A stretch of DNA of 64,000 nucleotides. Source: Diatrype stigma. Its lineage: Eukaryota > Ascomycota > Sordariomycetes > Xylariales > Diatrypaceae. The first letter of the stretch is position 1; each line of letters starts with the position of its first letter. This document shows, piece by piece, positions 12,201 through 21,513 of the stretch. Under the pieces are notes generated by a model that did not search any database, had not been told where the DNA came from, and worked only from the letters and a program-made list of their open reading frames with translations. Location of the stretch: the NCBI GenBank assembly GCA_022225965.2, contig JAKJXP020000007.1, positions 620,001 to 684,000 on the forward strand, read 5' to 3'. A program made the position numbers and the translations under genes.

Positions 12201-12319
12201 TCCATTTCGGTGTCTACAGAAGTCGGGTCTGGTGATCCGATAGATTCCTCGATATTTCGGGACGAGTCTGTCAAGTCTACCGAAGGGCGTCGCATTGTAT
12301 TCATGGACGAGGAAGCCAA
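9287..12319 (-). CDS. Tcp11-domain protein with IQ-like motif
   Basis: A single uninterrupted frame of 1010 residues. The N-terminal 100 residues are Ser/Pro/Arg-rich. Residues about 110-220 are Ala/Glu/Lys/Arg-rich and should form a coiled coil. Residues about 254-275 (AASKIQWWWRGALRRRAV) look like an IQ calmodulin-binding motif. The second half (from about 560), including LVKPGSPMHTFIGEML and a Tyr/Asp-rich MIYDFANYML segment, matches the Tcp11 family. Yeast Sok1, a member of that family, suppresses loss of protein kinase A activity; in fungi and animals the family is linked to cAMP/PKA signalling, but its biochemical role is unclear. Two start codons (residues 1 and 6) are close; the first is used. 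The intron-free 3-kb frame contrasts with the neighbouring multi-exon genes. Confidence 0.82.
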   Translation of the reverse strand: MASSSMNTMRRPSVDLTDSSRNIEESIGSPDPTSVDTEMELSLTPPQEDDDHRAYTPPPRIAARFYRPSQTRRKESAASSRRNSISSAQSRSSHGFSHHDTPQSKYIAQQLRRASILEDRKARLADRAAHAEKVRLRAALAKAPQKSTNSEERALAAAQAREKNLAEIVAACAEEVKRAKAVAESTKEKREQALRRLKLQMEERLADAEKRREELRKSHTTKRSRGQSLTSKKSDNDALPELAEEVQPMTIDVAASKIQWWWRGALRRRAVQEFTELGLSIDGVRETSFEKVVELLAQERVLTVTSRVLRICGIREGEPGSVNDVAAVRTFLSAFLIMGHPTQVLSSKDSNGEQVQIGSSQPQHIPRDDLANPQSQELVGKARDLLISLENILSRLNPWNSYVPPPALQESLPETYATFHNAFIAWKARDSNALIEVMIMQFVELDAILETVKNRTEEPVTGTYETSIRDNQLMLMVRIKKLAGAQQGKKMIFDAVRQARKARAALKPTGDTRPRVAEHVDASAATQSTAEHVVSSHLQTLTPPSTPQSKKQTDWTVLQPSYPPILPDNRLLVHELAINREYRIEFQQFQEQHKLRMDPFFQDLKSSDDDEEKQFQYLVLMADYIRDRLQHLVKPGSPMHTFIGEMLDTEVAQQQFLAGSFSYEKFFSSMGSLLPKLCAPVRDDEVKELVEHKLNQGHVVDRLEALISFIDVMIYDFANYMLQVAAPKLLEEASTYEAKRFAVDLETETVTLSRAEASWRAAKSKVYAEAARRDPEGINHPRARPTADKIYWHMLLDDFTQPSAREETVPEPLALDVKRRARIGTQTLRIATAGTILLQCKNLLKRDVRAPWRTEAGRIFAVLESLEDPAKALDQASAVDGILAALEAGRSMPAATKAHLRTLVTKVVAASVEAKRTNTDPQEPVLRLLLTRIRSHMLARLQAGSASEKVKATSTAGEKLANLGMPEFVEKVREMVDELVRAGCVDREAHGVWWESIAEKVDKEGAPSAP

Positions 12320-14523
12320 ACGACGGTAGGTGTGGATCTTCGAATCCTTTGTCTAAGAGGTAGGTATATGTGAGGTAATGTAATGCGATGTGATGTTAAA
12401 TGGGATAATAGTGAAGTGCGGAAAAAAAGAGTGAAAGAAGATAAGGCCGGGTCTATGTAGAAATGCGTCAGTTAACAGGTAGACCAAGTTTGTAAATGAA
12501 GTTTTGTAAATGGAAAAGAGAAGACACCATCACAACACACACAAATGTAGAGTATAATACAGTAAGTAGCGGATAGGTGATAGATTTGGGTTTATTAGAC
12601 CTGGAAAAAGGTGGCGGGACTGCGGGAGTAAAACCTACAGCTTTAGTGAGGCAGTAGGTAACGTTGAAGGCAGTAATAGGTTAGCAGTTAGGTACCTACT
12701 AGGTACTAGTATGTAGTGGTTAGAGCCAGTCAACTGTACGAGGACCAGGCCCCAAGCCGAACTCCAGATGACCGGGGATCTGATAAAACGTACATATGGG
12801 GTATGTATATATGTATCAGATGCAGGTAGGTTCCCACTACCACCACGGTTATAAGCTAACTAATAGTACTACTTACCTAGGTACTTTAGGTATGCAGTAG
12901 GTATGGGAGAGAGGTCTAGAGGCATGTCTATCCCGAGGTCGTAGGTTATTCCCATCCATGTAGGTAGCATCAATGACAACGTTTGCCAGATGCTTCTTCG
13001 GTGCCGAAGGGTTACTACCTACGTACGGTAGTTAGGTAGCCAACTTGAATGTAACTAGGATGATACGAGATATGGTAAGAAGGCAGGAAGGTAACGAAAG
13101 CAGACAATACCTAGTCTAGAGTCTAGAGAAGTGCTGAACGTTTAAGAGGCTGGGGAGATGACGAAGGATCGTCTGAACACAGATAGCCCGCCAAAACATA
13201 GCCGCCCAGGCCGCCGCAGGTCACATCCGGGTTTGTATTGGCGTTGCTGCAAGCGGACCATCTAGGCAGTTACTAACAGTTTACTACAGGCCTGCAAGGA
13301 CAAACGAGCCCAGTCAACGGCCTCAACCCGCCAGTACTATCTAGCCGGAGGTATGTAGTCTTTGATACTCAATAGAATGCAGCGTATAATACATTTAGCG
13401 CACCCTCCCCTTTCCGCTAGGTAGGTACTTTAGTCAAAGTACTGTACAATACGATTTTAGCGCAATCTCACTAAGCAGATGGCAGTTTCTTCCGACAGCA
13501 TCTTTCCGCTTCCGTTGCAAGTATAGCTTCTGACTGGTTGATTCCGTCATACGCAGCTTACATGGGCACTACCTTACTCGCACTACTCAGACTCAGACTA
13601 GGTTGTTGATTATCACGACTACCTACTACCTTGTCAATGTTGCAGATGATCACGCTAACAAGTGCGGTATCAGCATGACCAGCATAACACAACTGGTTCG
13701 ACTGTTCTGATCGTCAACGTCTTTCGACGGTGCGTTTCGTGACAAGGTACAAGGCGGACGGTTCTTATTCCATTAGTCAACAGAGAGAGTTACATATGTT
13801 CACATCGCGAGCGAGTTCCGATCCCTCGTGAGAGAGATAAAACAACATGCTCAAGCACATACAGTTCCTACATAGGCATAGCACGAGCATGCAAGTAATA
13901 CACGATAACATCCTGCTTACTTAAGAGGCGCTGTACCCAAGATCAAGCGGCTTAGGTAAGGAGTTCAGCCTGAGAAAGGCAGTCGGGAATATCGCTCGAC
14001 GGGATGTAGCTCTTCTATATACACAGCACTACACGGCTTAGGTGCTTCTATATAGCGGTACAATTCGACTTTCATGTTGATCTTGAACCATCAACGTCAC
14101 GCTTGATATACATATTGATATACATATGTAACTACGTTAACATCCAATGCGACGATATATAAATAGTAGCATGTATAAGTGAGGCAGCTAGGCTTGATAT
14201 GGCAATGATAAGATGCTCCCCGTACGCATAACATGATAACACACCCATATGAGGCTGAAACGGTAGCTATGGAGCCTCAGTTTCCGGGTAAGTCCGGGGC
14301 CATGGTTGCGGGATAGCGCCTCGTCTTTGCAGCTCACCTTAACGTAGTCGTTAAAGCCACGTCCTTGTATTGTACTAGGTATCTTCGCAGCTGCCTTCGT
14401 GTTGTAATTCAACACAACCAGTAAGCACACCTGCATTATCCCGGCGACGTCAACGAACCGCACCCAACCCAGCACGGAATAATACCTGCATCTCCACGTC
14501 ACGCCACGCCTTCGTCAGTCACA
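12320..14523. other. Divergent intergenic region, Tcp11 gene and SOD gene
   Basis: 2.2 kb between two divergently transcribed genes. No reading frame with a recognisable product. It is dense in TAGGTA/TACCTA words (12650-13070) and should contain both promoters. A TATATAAATA-like sequence lies at about 14153-14164, some 360 bp upstream of the SOD start, but its use is unproven. Confidence 0.5.
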
Positions 14524-15365
14524 ATGGTCGACTTTTGGCAATTCATCACCAATGTCACCGCTGCCACCAGTCTCCTGGGGAACGGGTCCGGGTCATCCGC
14601 AACGTCTCTGGCGGCGTACACCTTGCCAGAACTTCCATACGAATACTATGTAAGTCAAGTACCAGCAATGCGCCTGCGCCGGGAAGATGTCCTTTTTACG
14701 TTCCCCACGCATAATATCATATCATAATATGCTTTGCTTTTCTAACCGCCGAAAAGGCCCTGGAACCGAGCATCTCGAGTTCAATCATGGAACTCCATCA
14801 CAGCAAGCACCATCAGGCGTACATCACAAACCTGAACAAGGCGCTGGAGGCTTCCATCGTTGCCCTGTCCCAGGGCAACCTACACGACTATGCCGCGCAG
14901 CTATCGGCCATCCGGTTTAACGGCGGCGGTCACATCAACCATGCGCTCTTCTGGCCCGGCCTGGCGCCAGCATCGTCTCCGGACGCGAGTCCGGATGCGG
15001 CGCCCACGCTGCAGGCCGCCATCGCAGCTACCTGGGGCAGCCTAGGCCGCTTCAAGGCCGACTTCTCCGCCCAGCTGCTGGCCATCCAGGGGAGCGGCTG
15101 GGGGTGGCTCGTCAAGGAGAAGGGCACGGGGCTGCTGCGCATCGTGACCCTGGCGAACCAGGAGGCCGTCGTCGTGGGCGACACCCCGCTCCTCGGCGTG
15201 GATATGTGGGAGCACGCGTACTACCTGCAGTATCTCAACGGCAAGGCGGCATACGTCGACAGCATCTGGGGTGTCCTTAATTGGAAGACGGCGGAAGAGC
15301 GCTTCACCGGCGAGCGGGAAGATGCTTTTGCGGGGTTGAAAGCAACATTTGTTAGTTCTTCATAA
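14524..15365 (+). CDS. Fe/Mn superoxide dismutase (Mn type)
   Basis: Two exons, 14524-14649 and 14757-15365 (phase 0, GTAAGT donor), 244 residues. The enzyme converts superoxide to oxygen and hydrogen peroxide. The metal ligands fit the family: the first His within ELHHSKHHQAY, the second His in NHALFW, Asp and the last His in GVDMWEHAYYLQY. Gln in LANQEA and the GSGWGWL stretch favour manganese over iron. The intron sits just after the LPYEYY opening of the domain. Oddly, the first 30 residues (Asp at 3, no Arg or Lys, Gly/Ser/Thr-rich) do not look like a mitochondrial targeting peptide, so this may be a cytosolic or otherwise located Mn-SOD, or the real first exon lies upstream. Catalytic assignment is strong; compartment is not. 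Confidence 0.93.
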
Positions 15366-16727
15366 GCTCCGGCAACAGGACCGGGGAAGTATAGCCAATA
15401 GCCCTACTGGAAGATCGTGGGCTAGATGGACGCTTCTACTTACGAGGAGTTCCAGATTTAATATCCAGGTGTATTTATTGTGTCATATATATTTAGCGAG
15501 AAGCAGGATCTACTTTGATGCGACTGGGCAAGGTGGTTACATATCAACTATTCTATCCAAGCATAAATTCCCATATATATCCCCTCCACCTCCCCCCATG
15601 GCCATCCGTAGGAATCGATGCTTCGCATACCCATACATGCTCCTCGCATGGGACTTGTTGCTTTTGGGACCGTAAACCCATTCACTTACCATTATCGACC
15701 TGTCAATGTTTTCCCATGGAAGCGATGACCCAAGGGTAAACAGAAAACTAACTCAGGGAAACCAGCAAATGCCAAGTAACCGCTCACTTCTACTATACCA
15801 ACTCTGCTCAGTCATCTTATAAGCCCGCCTAGATTACGGACAATCTGTATCGAGACTTAGGTCCATTCGCAGTATTTATGGAGGCCAGTACGGTTCCCTT
15901 TCTTGATAAGCAGGTAATGGGGTTCATCTACACCATCCGCGATTTAAGCCAGGCTCAATGCCCTAGTGGCCCGACGCGCTTCTCAAACCCAAAGCCAGCA
16001 AGATATCACAAGTGGCCAGGACCCCCAGTTTAGCACGAGCTGTTGGATAGTGACCTGTTCTATTGTACGGAAGAAACACCAAGAAGAGATGCGTTTCATG
16101 GCGGACCTGTGATGCATGGTGACAGCGAATATAGACATGTTATACAGGGCATTCTTCCTGGCTCACAACAATATGCTTTCAGCAGAGGTGTTGCTCCGCT
16201 CAGTTATCTAGAACACCTATATGCCGAGAACTATCAAGAGTGCCAACCCAGGAGAGATAGAGTGCCTTGCCGGAACCTCTCTGCATACTTCCGGGGCCAG
16301 TGACTCGATAAATCTCGGCTGCTCATAACAACAATGGCTTCACACGCCGTTAAAACCGGTACCGTTCGTATTCAAACCTTCTAGGTCCAGTCATATCGAG
16401 CAGCTGTACGGGTAAGCAGATAGATAATGTCATTGGGCCATAGACAGACCACCTATAATTATTTAAGTGGGAACTTGAACATATCTCAACTATGTAGGCG
16501 AATATGTGCCATGCATAACTGAAACCACAGCTCTTATACTGGGCGGCCGTCTTGGACACCGCATTGCTAACTACTCCGGGCCAGGTTTCGTTGACATGGC
16601 GGCGAACGATAGGTGCCGCAAGAAGCGCGCCTCCCGGGTGCAAGGACGCGTGCCAGAGTCTTTGTACCTCCCGGACGCCACTGATATGAGTGTTAACATG
16701 AGAAGAGGGTAGTCTTCTAACAGACGG

Positions 16728-16800
16728 AGGCCAGTTTGGTATAGTGGTTAGCACAGCTTCTGCTGTAACCAAAACAGCCACAAATACAGGTGGCCACAAC
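16728..16800 (+). other. tRNA-like element (A box, degenerate)
   Basis: TGGTATAGTGG at 16737-16747 fits the RNA polymerase III A-box consensus and is followed by TTAGCAC, as in a tRNA D arm. GGCCA at the left can pair with TGGCC near 16792. No good T arm or anticodon arm is visible, so this is probably a tRNA relic or the head of a tRNA-derived SINE. Confidence 0.3.
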
Positions 16801-16980
16801 ACACGAAGTAGAAAGCCTTGGGCGGCCTGCTATGGCTGGTTCCGGAAGCTTTCATCCTCTTCCTGTTGTGACAGTAATTTATGGTTAAAGCTCCCATCAC
16901 TGCCATGATCACCAACCTATTGTCCTTCTATAGGACTTGAAAATAGAAGTACAATTAAGACGCCAGTCTTCTGACAATTC

Positions 16981-17070
16981 AAGCCAGATTGGTGCAGTGG
17001 TAGCACCTCACATCAGTACAGCCAAAAGCAGAAACGGTCCAAGGCCTCTAGTTCGATTCGAACTGGACTT
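16981..17070 (+). other. tRNA-like element (A and B boxes)
   Basis: Begins like the element 250 bp upstream (CCAG-TTGGT--AGTGGT-AGCAC). The A box is TGGTGCAGTGG (16990-17000) and the B-box-like GTTCGATTC is at 17051-17059. AAGCCAG at the left can pair with CTGGACTT at the right apart from one bulged base. A canonical anticodon arm and five-pair T stem are lacking, so a working tRNA is unlikely; a tRNA-derived SINE or pseudogene fits better. Confidence 0.35.
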
Positions 17071-19385
17071 GTGGCAGTCAAGAAACATACCGCAATGCTT
17101 GGGTAGCCCTACCCTGTCCGTGATAAAGCACAAAAGGTAAAGTCAAATGCCATCAAAAAGAAGAGCCAATCTCGATTCCTGGACCAGGCAGCACAATTAT
17201 TATTTTTGTGTATTCTTTAATTTTCCTTTGTAACATTTAGCATGCCCTATACTAAGTGTAGAGTAGACGATGTAAAGCGTCCTCAGAGCAATGGCGGGGC
17301 GAATGCTGAACACAACCTGTATTAATGAAGGCAATGGTCAAGGCGACCTCGGTTGTATGCTGCCTGGCTGAATGCTTTGTGGCGTGGAAGCTCTTGATAA
17401 CGGCAGCGGCAGCGGCGGTTATGGTTGTGGCCGCCGTCAGTGGCACCAGCAAAGAGGACTCTGATCCTGGGACAGGTGGACGGGCACAGTTGATGTTTAG
17501 TCTAGGGCTTGGGAGGAAGTGGTTACAAGTGTTTCACGACACCGACCTGTCCTGGCGCTGTCATTCGTGGTTAGCCTGGGACAAACCCACGTTCTGGGGT
17601 GTCATGTCACATTCTGGAAGCTGAGGATGGGGTAAGTGGTGGAGTTTGGGGCTACCCTAGGTTGGGTACCGTCTGTCAAGAAGCTACCACGTCTTCCTCA
17701 CTTCGCCCCCCATAGGGAGTATGAGGCATGATTGGAAAGATGGAAGGCTCTTCGAATGCGGCTAATACACATGGCGATACTTAAAAATAGACCACCCCGC
17801 CGATAGGCGTACGGCAATCTCGGCTTGAATTGCCTACAATTGGAGATACATGATACGTTCTAATATCTATTAACTTCTTCGTTGGCGGGTGGGTTTGAAA
17901 CCTCGACGATACTGTCGTGTAGGCCGGGCCTGAGTCTGACGTGTTTCGGTAGCCCGAGTGAGGGGAAACACACCAGCCGATATTCCGCGGCATCCCGGCG
18001 GGAGTATCACGAACTAAAGGAACATGCCGGGAACTCGGATTGTGCTTCCCAGGTTGCCAGGTCGATAGGAAATCCCCGGCCATGCGTGATTCCAGGCCAG
18101 GCCAGGCCAGGCGCCAGGCACAGGCACAGGAAGATCGACATATACCAGATCGGCAAGTAAGTTTAGCTTCGCATACAAGGCTAAACGAAAATTACAAAAA
18201 GAGATCATATTCCTCGCCTCGCATAGCATCATAGAATTTGCCGAGATCTGGAAGGATGGCTCAATCGCCCCCTCTGCCACTGTGACTGTGGGAGAGGTAT
18301 AGGGCTTCCCGATAGACGGATTACCTTTTTGAGGCGATGAAACCTTCGCGACAGAATTTCAATATCCCAGCCCCCTTGCCTGTGTACGCAGGTATGGCAT
18401 ATCTAGAAACTTTAGAATGCGATACGTTGTGGGTGAGAGATCCCCATCCGTCCATATTTGTTGTGTCTCTTGCTGGTTTTCAGAGACCAACAGCGATTGG
18501 AACGAGTACGGTGATAATTGTGAATTGTAAACCGATGCCTCCTGGAGTAACTTGTCGGTGAGTGTTCAATACACTATCACAACTGTCACAACTAGAGCAT
18601 ACTACGTAGTAGTAGTTAGCTGATGCAAGGTTAAGCCATCAAGCGCTATCGACGCTGACAACGCTTGCAACGCACGCAACGCCAAGCCCTGCAGGTCGCT
18701 TGAGAATTAGTTTAGCAGCGAAGGAGGACCCTGGATTTGCCAGGGCTTGCCGCCTGGAGATCTCCAGAGGCCCAAAGGGTTTGGAGGGGTTTGTATCCAG
18801 AGGGGGAGCCAGAGGGGAAAGCCATAGCAGAGGGAAAGTAATAATATTATAGGTAAGACTGGTCATTAAGCCAGGTGAGGTGAGACCTGATGGATGAAAG
18901 CGGACGGTTTTCCCGACGTTCTGGCTCTGGCTTTCTGTTCTTCTGTCCTTCTGGCCTTGTCCTTCTGACGCGGTTTCTGACGCTTACGAAATGGAATTAA
19001 AGGGGTCCGTAAGTTGTAAGACGACTCAGAGGTGCCAACCTGCCAATCTTGAAGGTTAAAGGGTCTGGCCCGTGCCTTTGTACCACCGATGACGTTGCTG
19101 GAGCGCCACCCGTACCACCCTTTCACCATCCATCCCAATTAGTCCCAATTCATACTACCCCAGCCCCACCCCCCATCGCACAGGCAGCCAACCGAAGATG
19201 CAGGATGGAACTTTAGTCTGTTGGCTGGGCCCTTTTCAGGTTCAGCATAGTGGAAAAGCATGGTGGGAATGGTGGAATCGGTGGAAATGTCGCATGTTTG
19301 GAACAATCGACAGCACTGCGGACATGTAGGTACATGTACGTACCTACCATAGCTTAATTCCCATTTGCATCATTTGCATCAGGTA

Positions 19386-19468
19386 CATTTCCATTTTCCA
19401 TTTCCAGTTCCATTTCCATTTCCATTTCCAGTTCCATTTCCAGCTCCATTTCCATTTCCATTTCCATT
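19386..19468. repeat. Imperfect TTCCAT hexanucleotide repeat
   Basis: About 83 bp of TTCCAT units interspersed with TTCCAG variants, in a gene-poor stretch. Confidence 0.9.
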
Positions 19469-20820
19469 GCAATTGGGTTTCGAGCCATTTCCGTGTATTC
19501 GTACCAGGTGAAACAAGCGTACCAAGCATTGCCAGCACCAACGCGTGGAACTTACAGTAAGTACCTACTCCAGTGACCCCCATCCGCGTTGATCGAGCCC
19601 TGGACTGCCTGGCAGCCTGGCTGGATTGCCTTGGTTATACGCGCGCAGGTTGGCAGGTTATCAGGTTATTAGCATAACTAGCCGGGGTTAAATAGCAAGC
19701 AAGCCGGCGAGTTTGGAGCTTGCGAACCAGAAATGCTACCTCGTTAGGAGGAGCATAATATTGGCTATCTTGGCTACCTCCCTTCTCCGGTAATAATACC
19801 GTAGGCACCTCCAGACAATGGGGTGATGGGACGGATGATGGGAGCCATTTGGTTTTGATTCTTGAAGGGCCGGACGGAGATGCAGGCTGGGGGCTGTTGA
19901 ATCCAGGAGTCCTCGAGCATAGGGTCATCTTATTCTTAGGCTGCATGCATTATTTGTTACCGAGTCACCGACAAAAAAAGGGTCCGCCCGGCGCCCTTTA
20001 CCCCCAACGTCTTATGTCGTCATTGCTTGCCGCCTCCGTCATTCGCACTTTTTGCTTTCCACTAGGTTGCTCTTGCCTTTCAGGTACCCCGTACTGACCT
20101 GTTCTCTAACTACATCTGTAACGTAGGTATGTAGTATGTAGGCAGGTACCTACCGTTGATGATAAGGTCATACAGGTAGTACATAGGGAGGACCAGTATC
20201 TTCAGGTTCTTTCATACACTCGTATCTCAATAGCAGCAACTTAAATAGCAGCAACAACGTCAACGTCAGCGCAAACGCCAACCCGCAGCCATGGGCATCA
20301 GGTACCTATATACCGTGTGTGCGAACGAGCAGACGAGGTGATCCGTAGACTCAACACCATGTGGGCTGATTGAACGAAGAAAAGCACCTGTGTGCACCGT
20401 GGCGGCATGGGAACCTATACCTATGCCCTGAACCAAGTGAAAACTAAAATAAAAGCCACCATCATTCACCTTCACACGCTATCCTTCCGCTATTCTTTCG
20501 GCAAACCCCCCCTTGGACCCCCTTCTTGACATAGTAGCGCCATCTAGACCGCAGATCCTTTCCACTCGCGAACAACCCTCCTGCCCTATTAGGGCCCCAG
20601 AATACTTCGTAGCAGCAGCTCTTCCCCTTCTTGCCCTTCCATCCTGCTCCGTACAGGTTCCTTTAGAAACAATCGACTCCCCCGAACCATAACGACTGGA
20701 ATTTCGAGAGTCACGCTTCAACGTCGGTCTGGTCAGACAAACTCTCCAGCCAGCCCCGATTCGCAGCACCTGAAGATCTTCCTCCCTTTCGACACATGTA
20801 AACCTTCGCATCGAGAATGT

Positions 20821-21513
20821 ATACTCAATAGTACTTCACCTTTCCAGCACTGATCGCCAGCGACCTTTGACCTTTCCCACTTTCCCGTGCAACTGCTGTA
20901 CGGCACTGAAGCAGGTCTGTCCCGAAAACGAAACCTGGGAGAGGAAAGCGGTACTTGCCTCTCTGCTAAAGCCTACCTAAAGGACTTAATCTTTTCCCCC
21001 TTTCGCTGCGAACGTACGAACGAACACCTTCGACCTTCGTTCCGACTTCTTGTCGCTCGCTCATTCTTCCATCCCGGTCCCCAGCCTGGCTTCAAGGCCT
21101 TGTAGTTCTTGAGGGCGCTGTCAGGTGGAACCCAGCACTGCTTGTCTTCCCAACTCAGTATTGAACCTAGAAGCGGCAACTTCTCAGCAAGTAGCTCTAA
21201 AGGTGGTGGGCAGGATTCCACGCCGCAACCAATCACCCTATTAACTAAACATTATTACTTCGACCATAATCTTTTTTGATCATTACTATTACCATTTTAA
21301 TATCCCGTGGTCCCTAAATATTTCCTTCTAACTGGGTTGATGGTTCCTGTGTTCCGTTCCCTCCATGAGCGCATCTGCTTCGTTGAATCTGCTTCGTTGA
21401 TAGGCCGTTGCATCATAGCCTTCGGTGGTCATTCTAGAGGCGTCGTTTGTCGCCCCCTCGGAGGACCCCTCGAAGGAACGACGTCATAAATCAAAATCGG
21501 AATCGAGATCAAC
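20821..21513 (+). promoter_or_regulatory. Probable long 5' leader of the phosphatase gene with upstream ORFs
   Basis: Pyrimidine-rich sequence directly upstream of the phosphatase start. It contains short upstream frames at 20887-21105 and 21307-21489, and another at 21447-21644 that overlaps the main start (21514) out of frame. If transcription starts upstream of these they could limit translation. The transcription start is not known. Confidence 0.35.

Larger units (their letters stand above)
15366..20820. other. Long region without a convincing gene
   Basis: About 5.5 kb between the SOD gene and the phosphatase leader. The largest frames (16350-16802 minus, 17325-17624 plus, 19635-19946 minus, 20479-20811 minus) show no recognisable motif and no consistent splice partners. 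The region holds two tRNA-like elements (16.7 and 17.0 kb), an AGGCC repeat near 18090-18120 and a TTCCAT repeat near 19.4 kb. Base composition is not RIP-like, so it is unlikely to be an old silenced transposon as a whole. Confidence 0.4.

Noticed and set aside
16350..16802. 150-residue minus-strand frame
   Set aside because: No motif, overlaps the tRNA-like element, and composition changes along its length.
17325..17624. 99-residue Ala/Val-rich plus-strand frame
   Set aside because: A short hydrophobic run from GCGGCGG repeats; no conserved context or splice partner.
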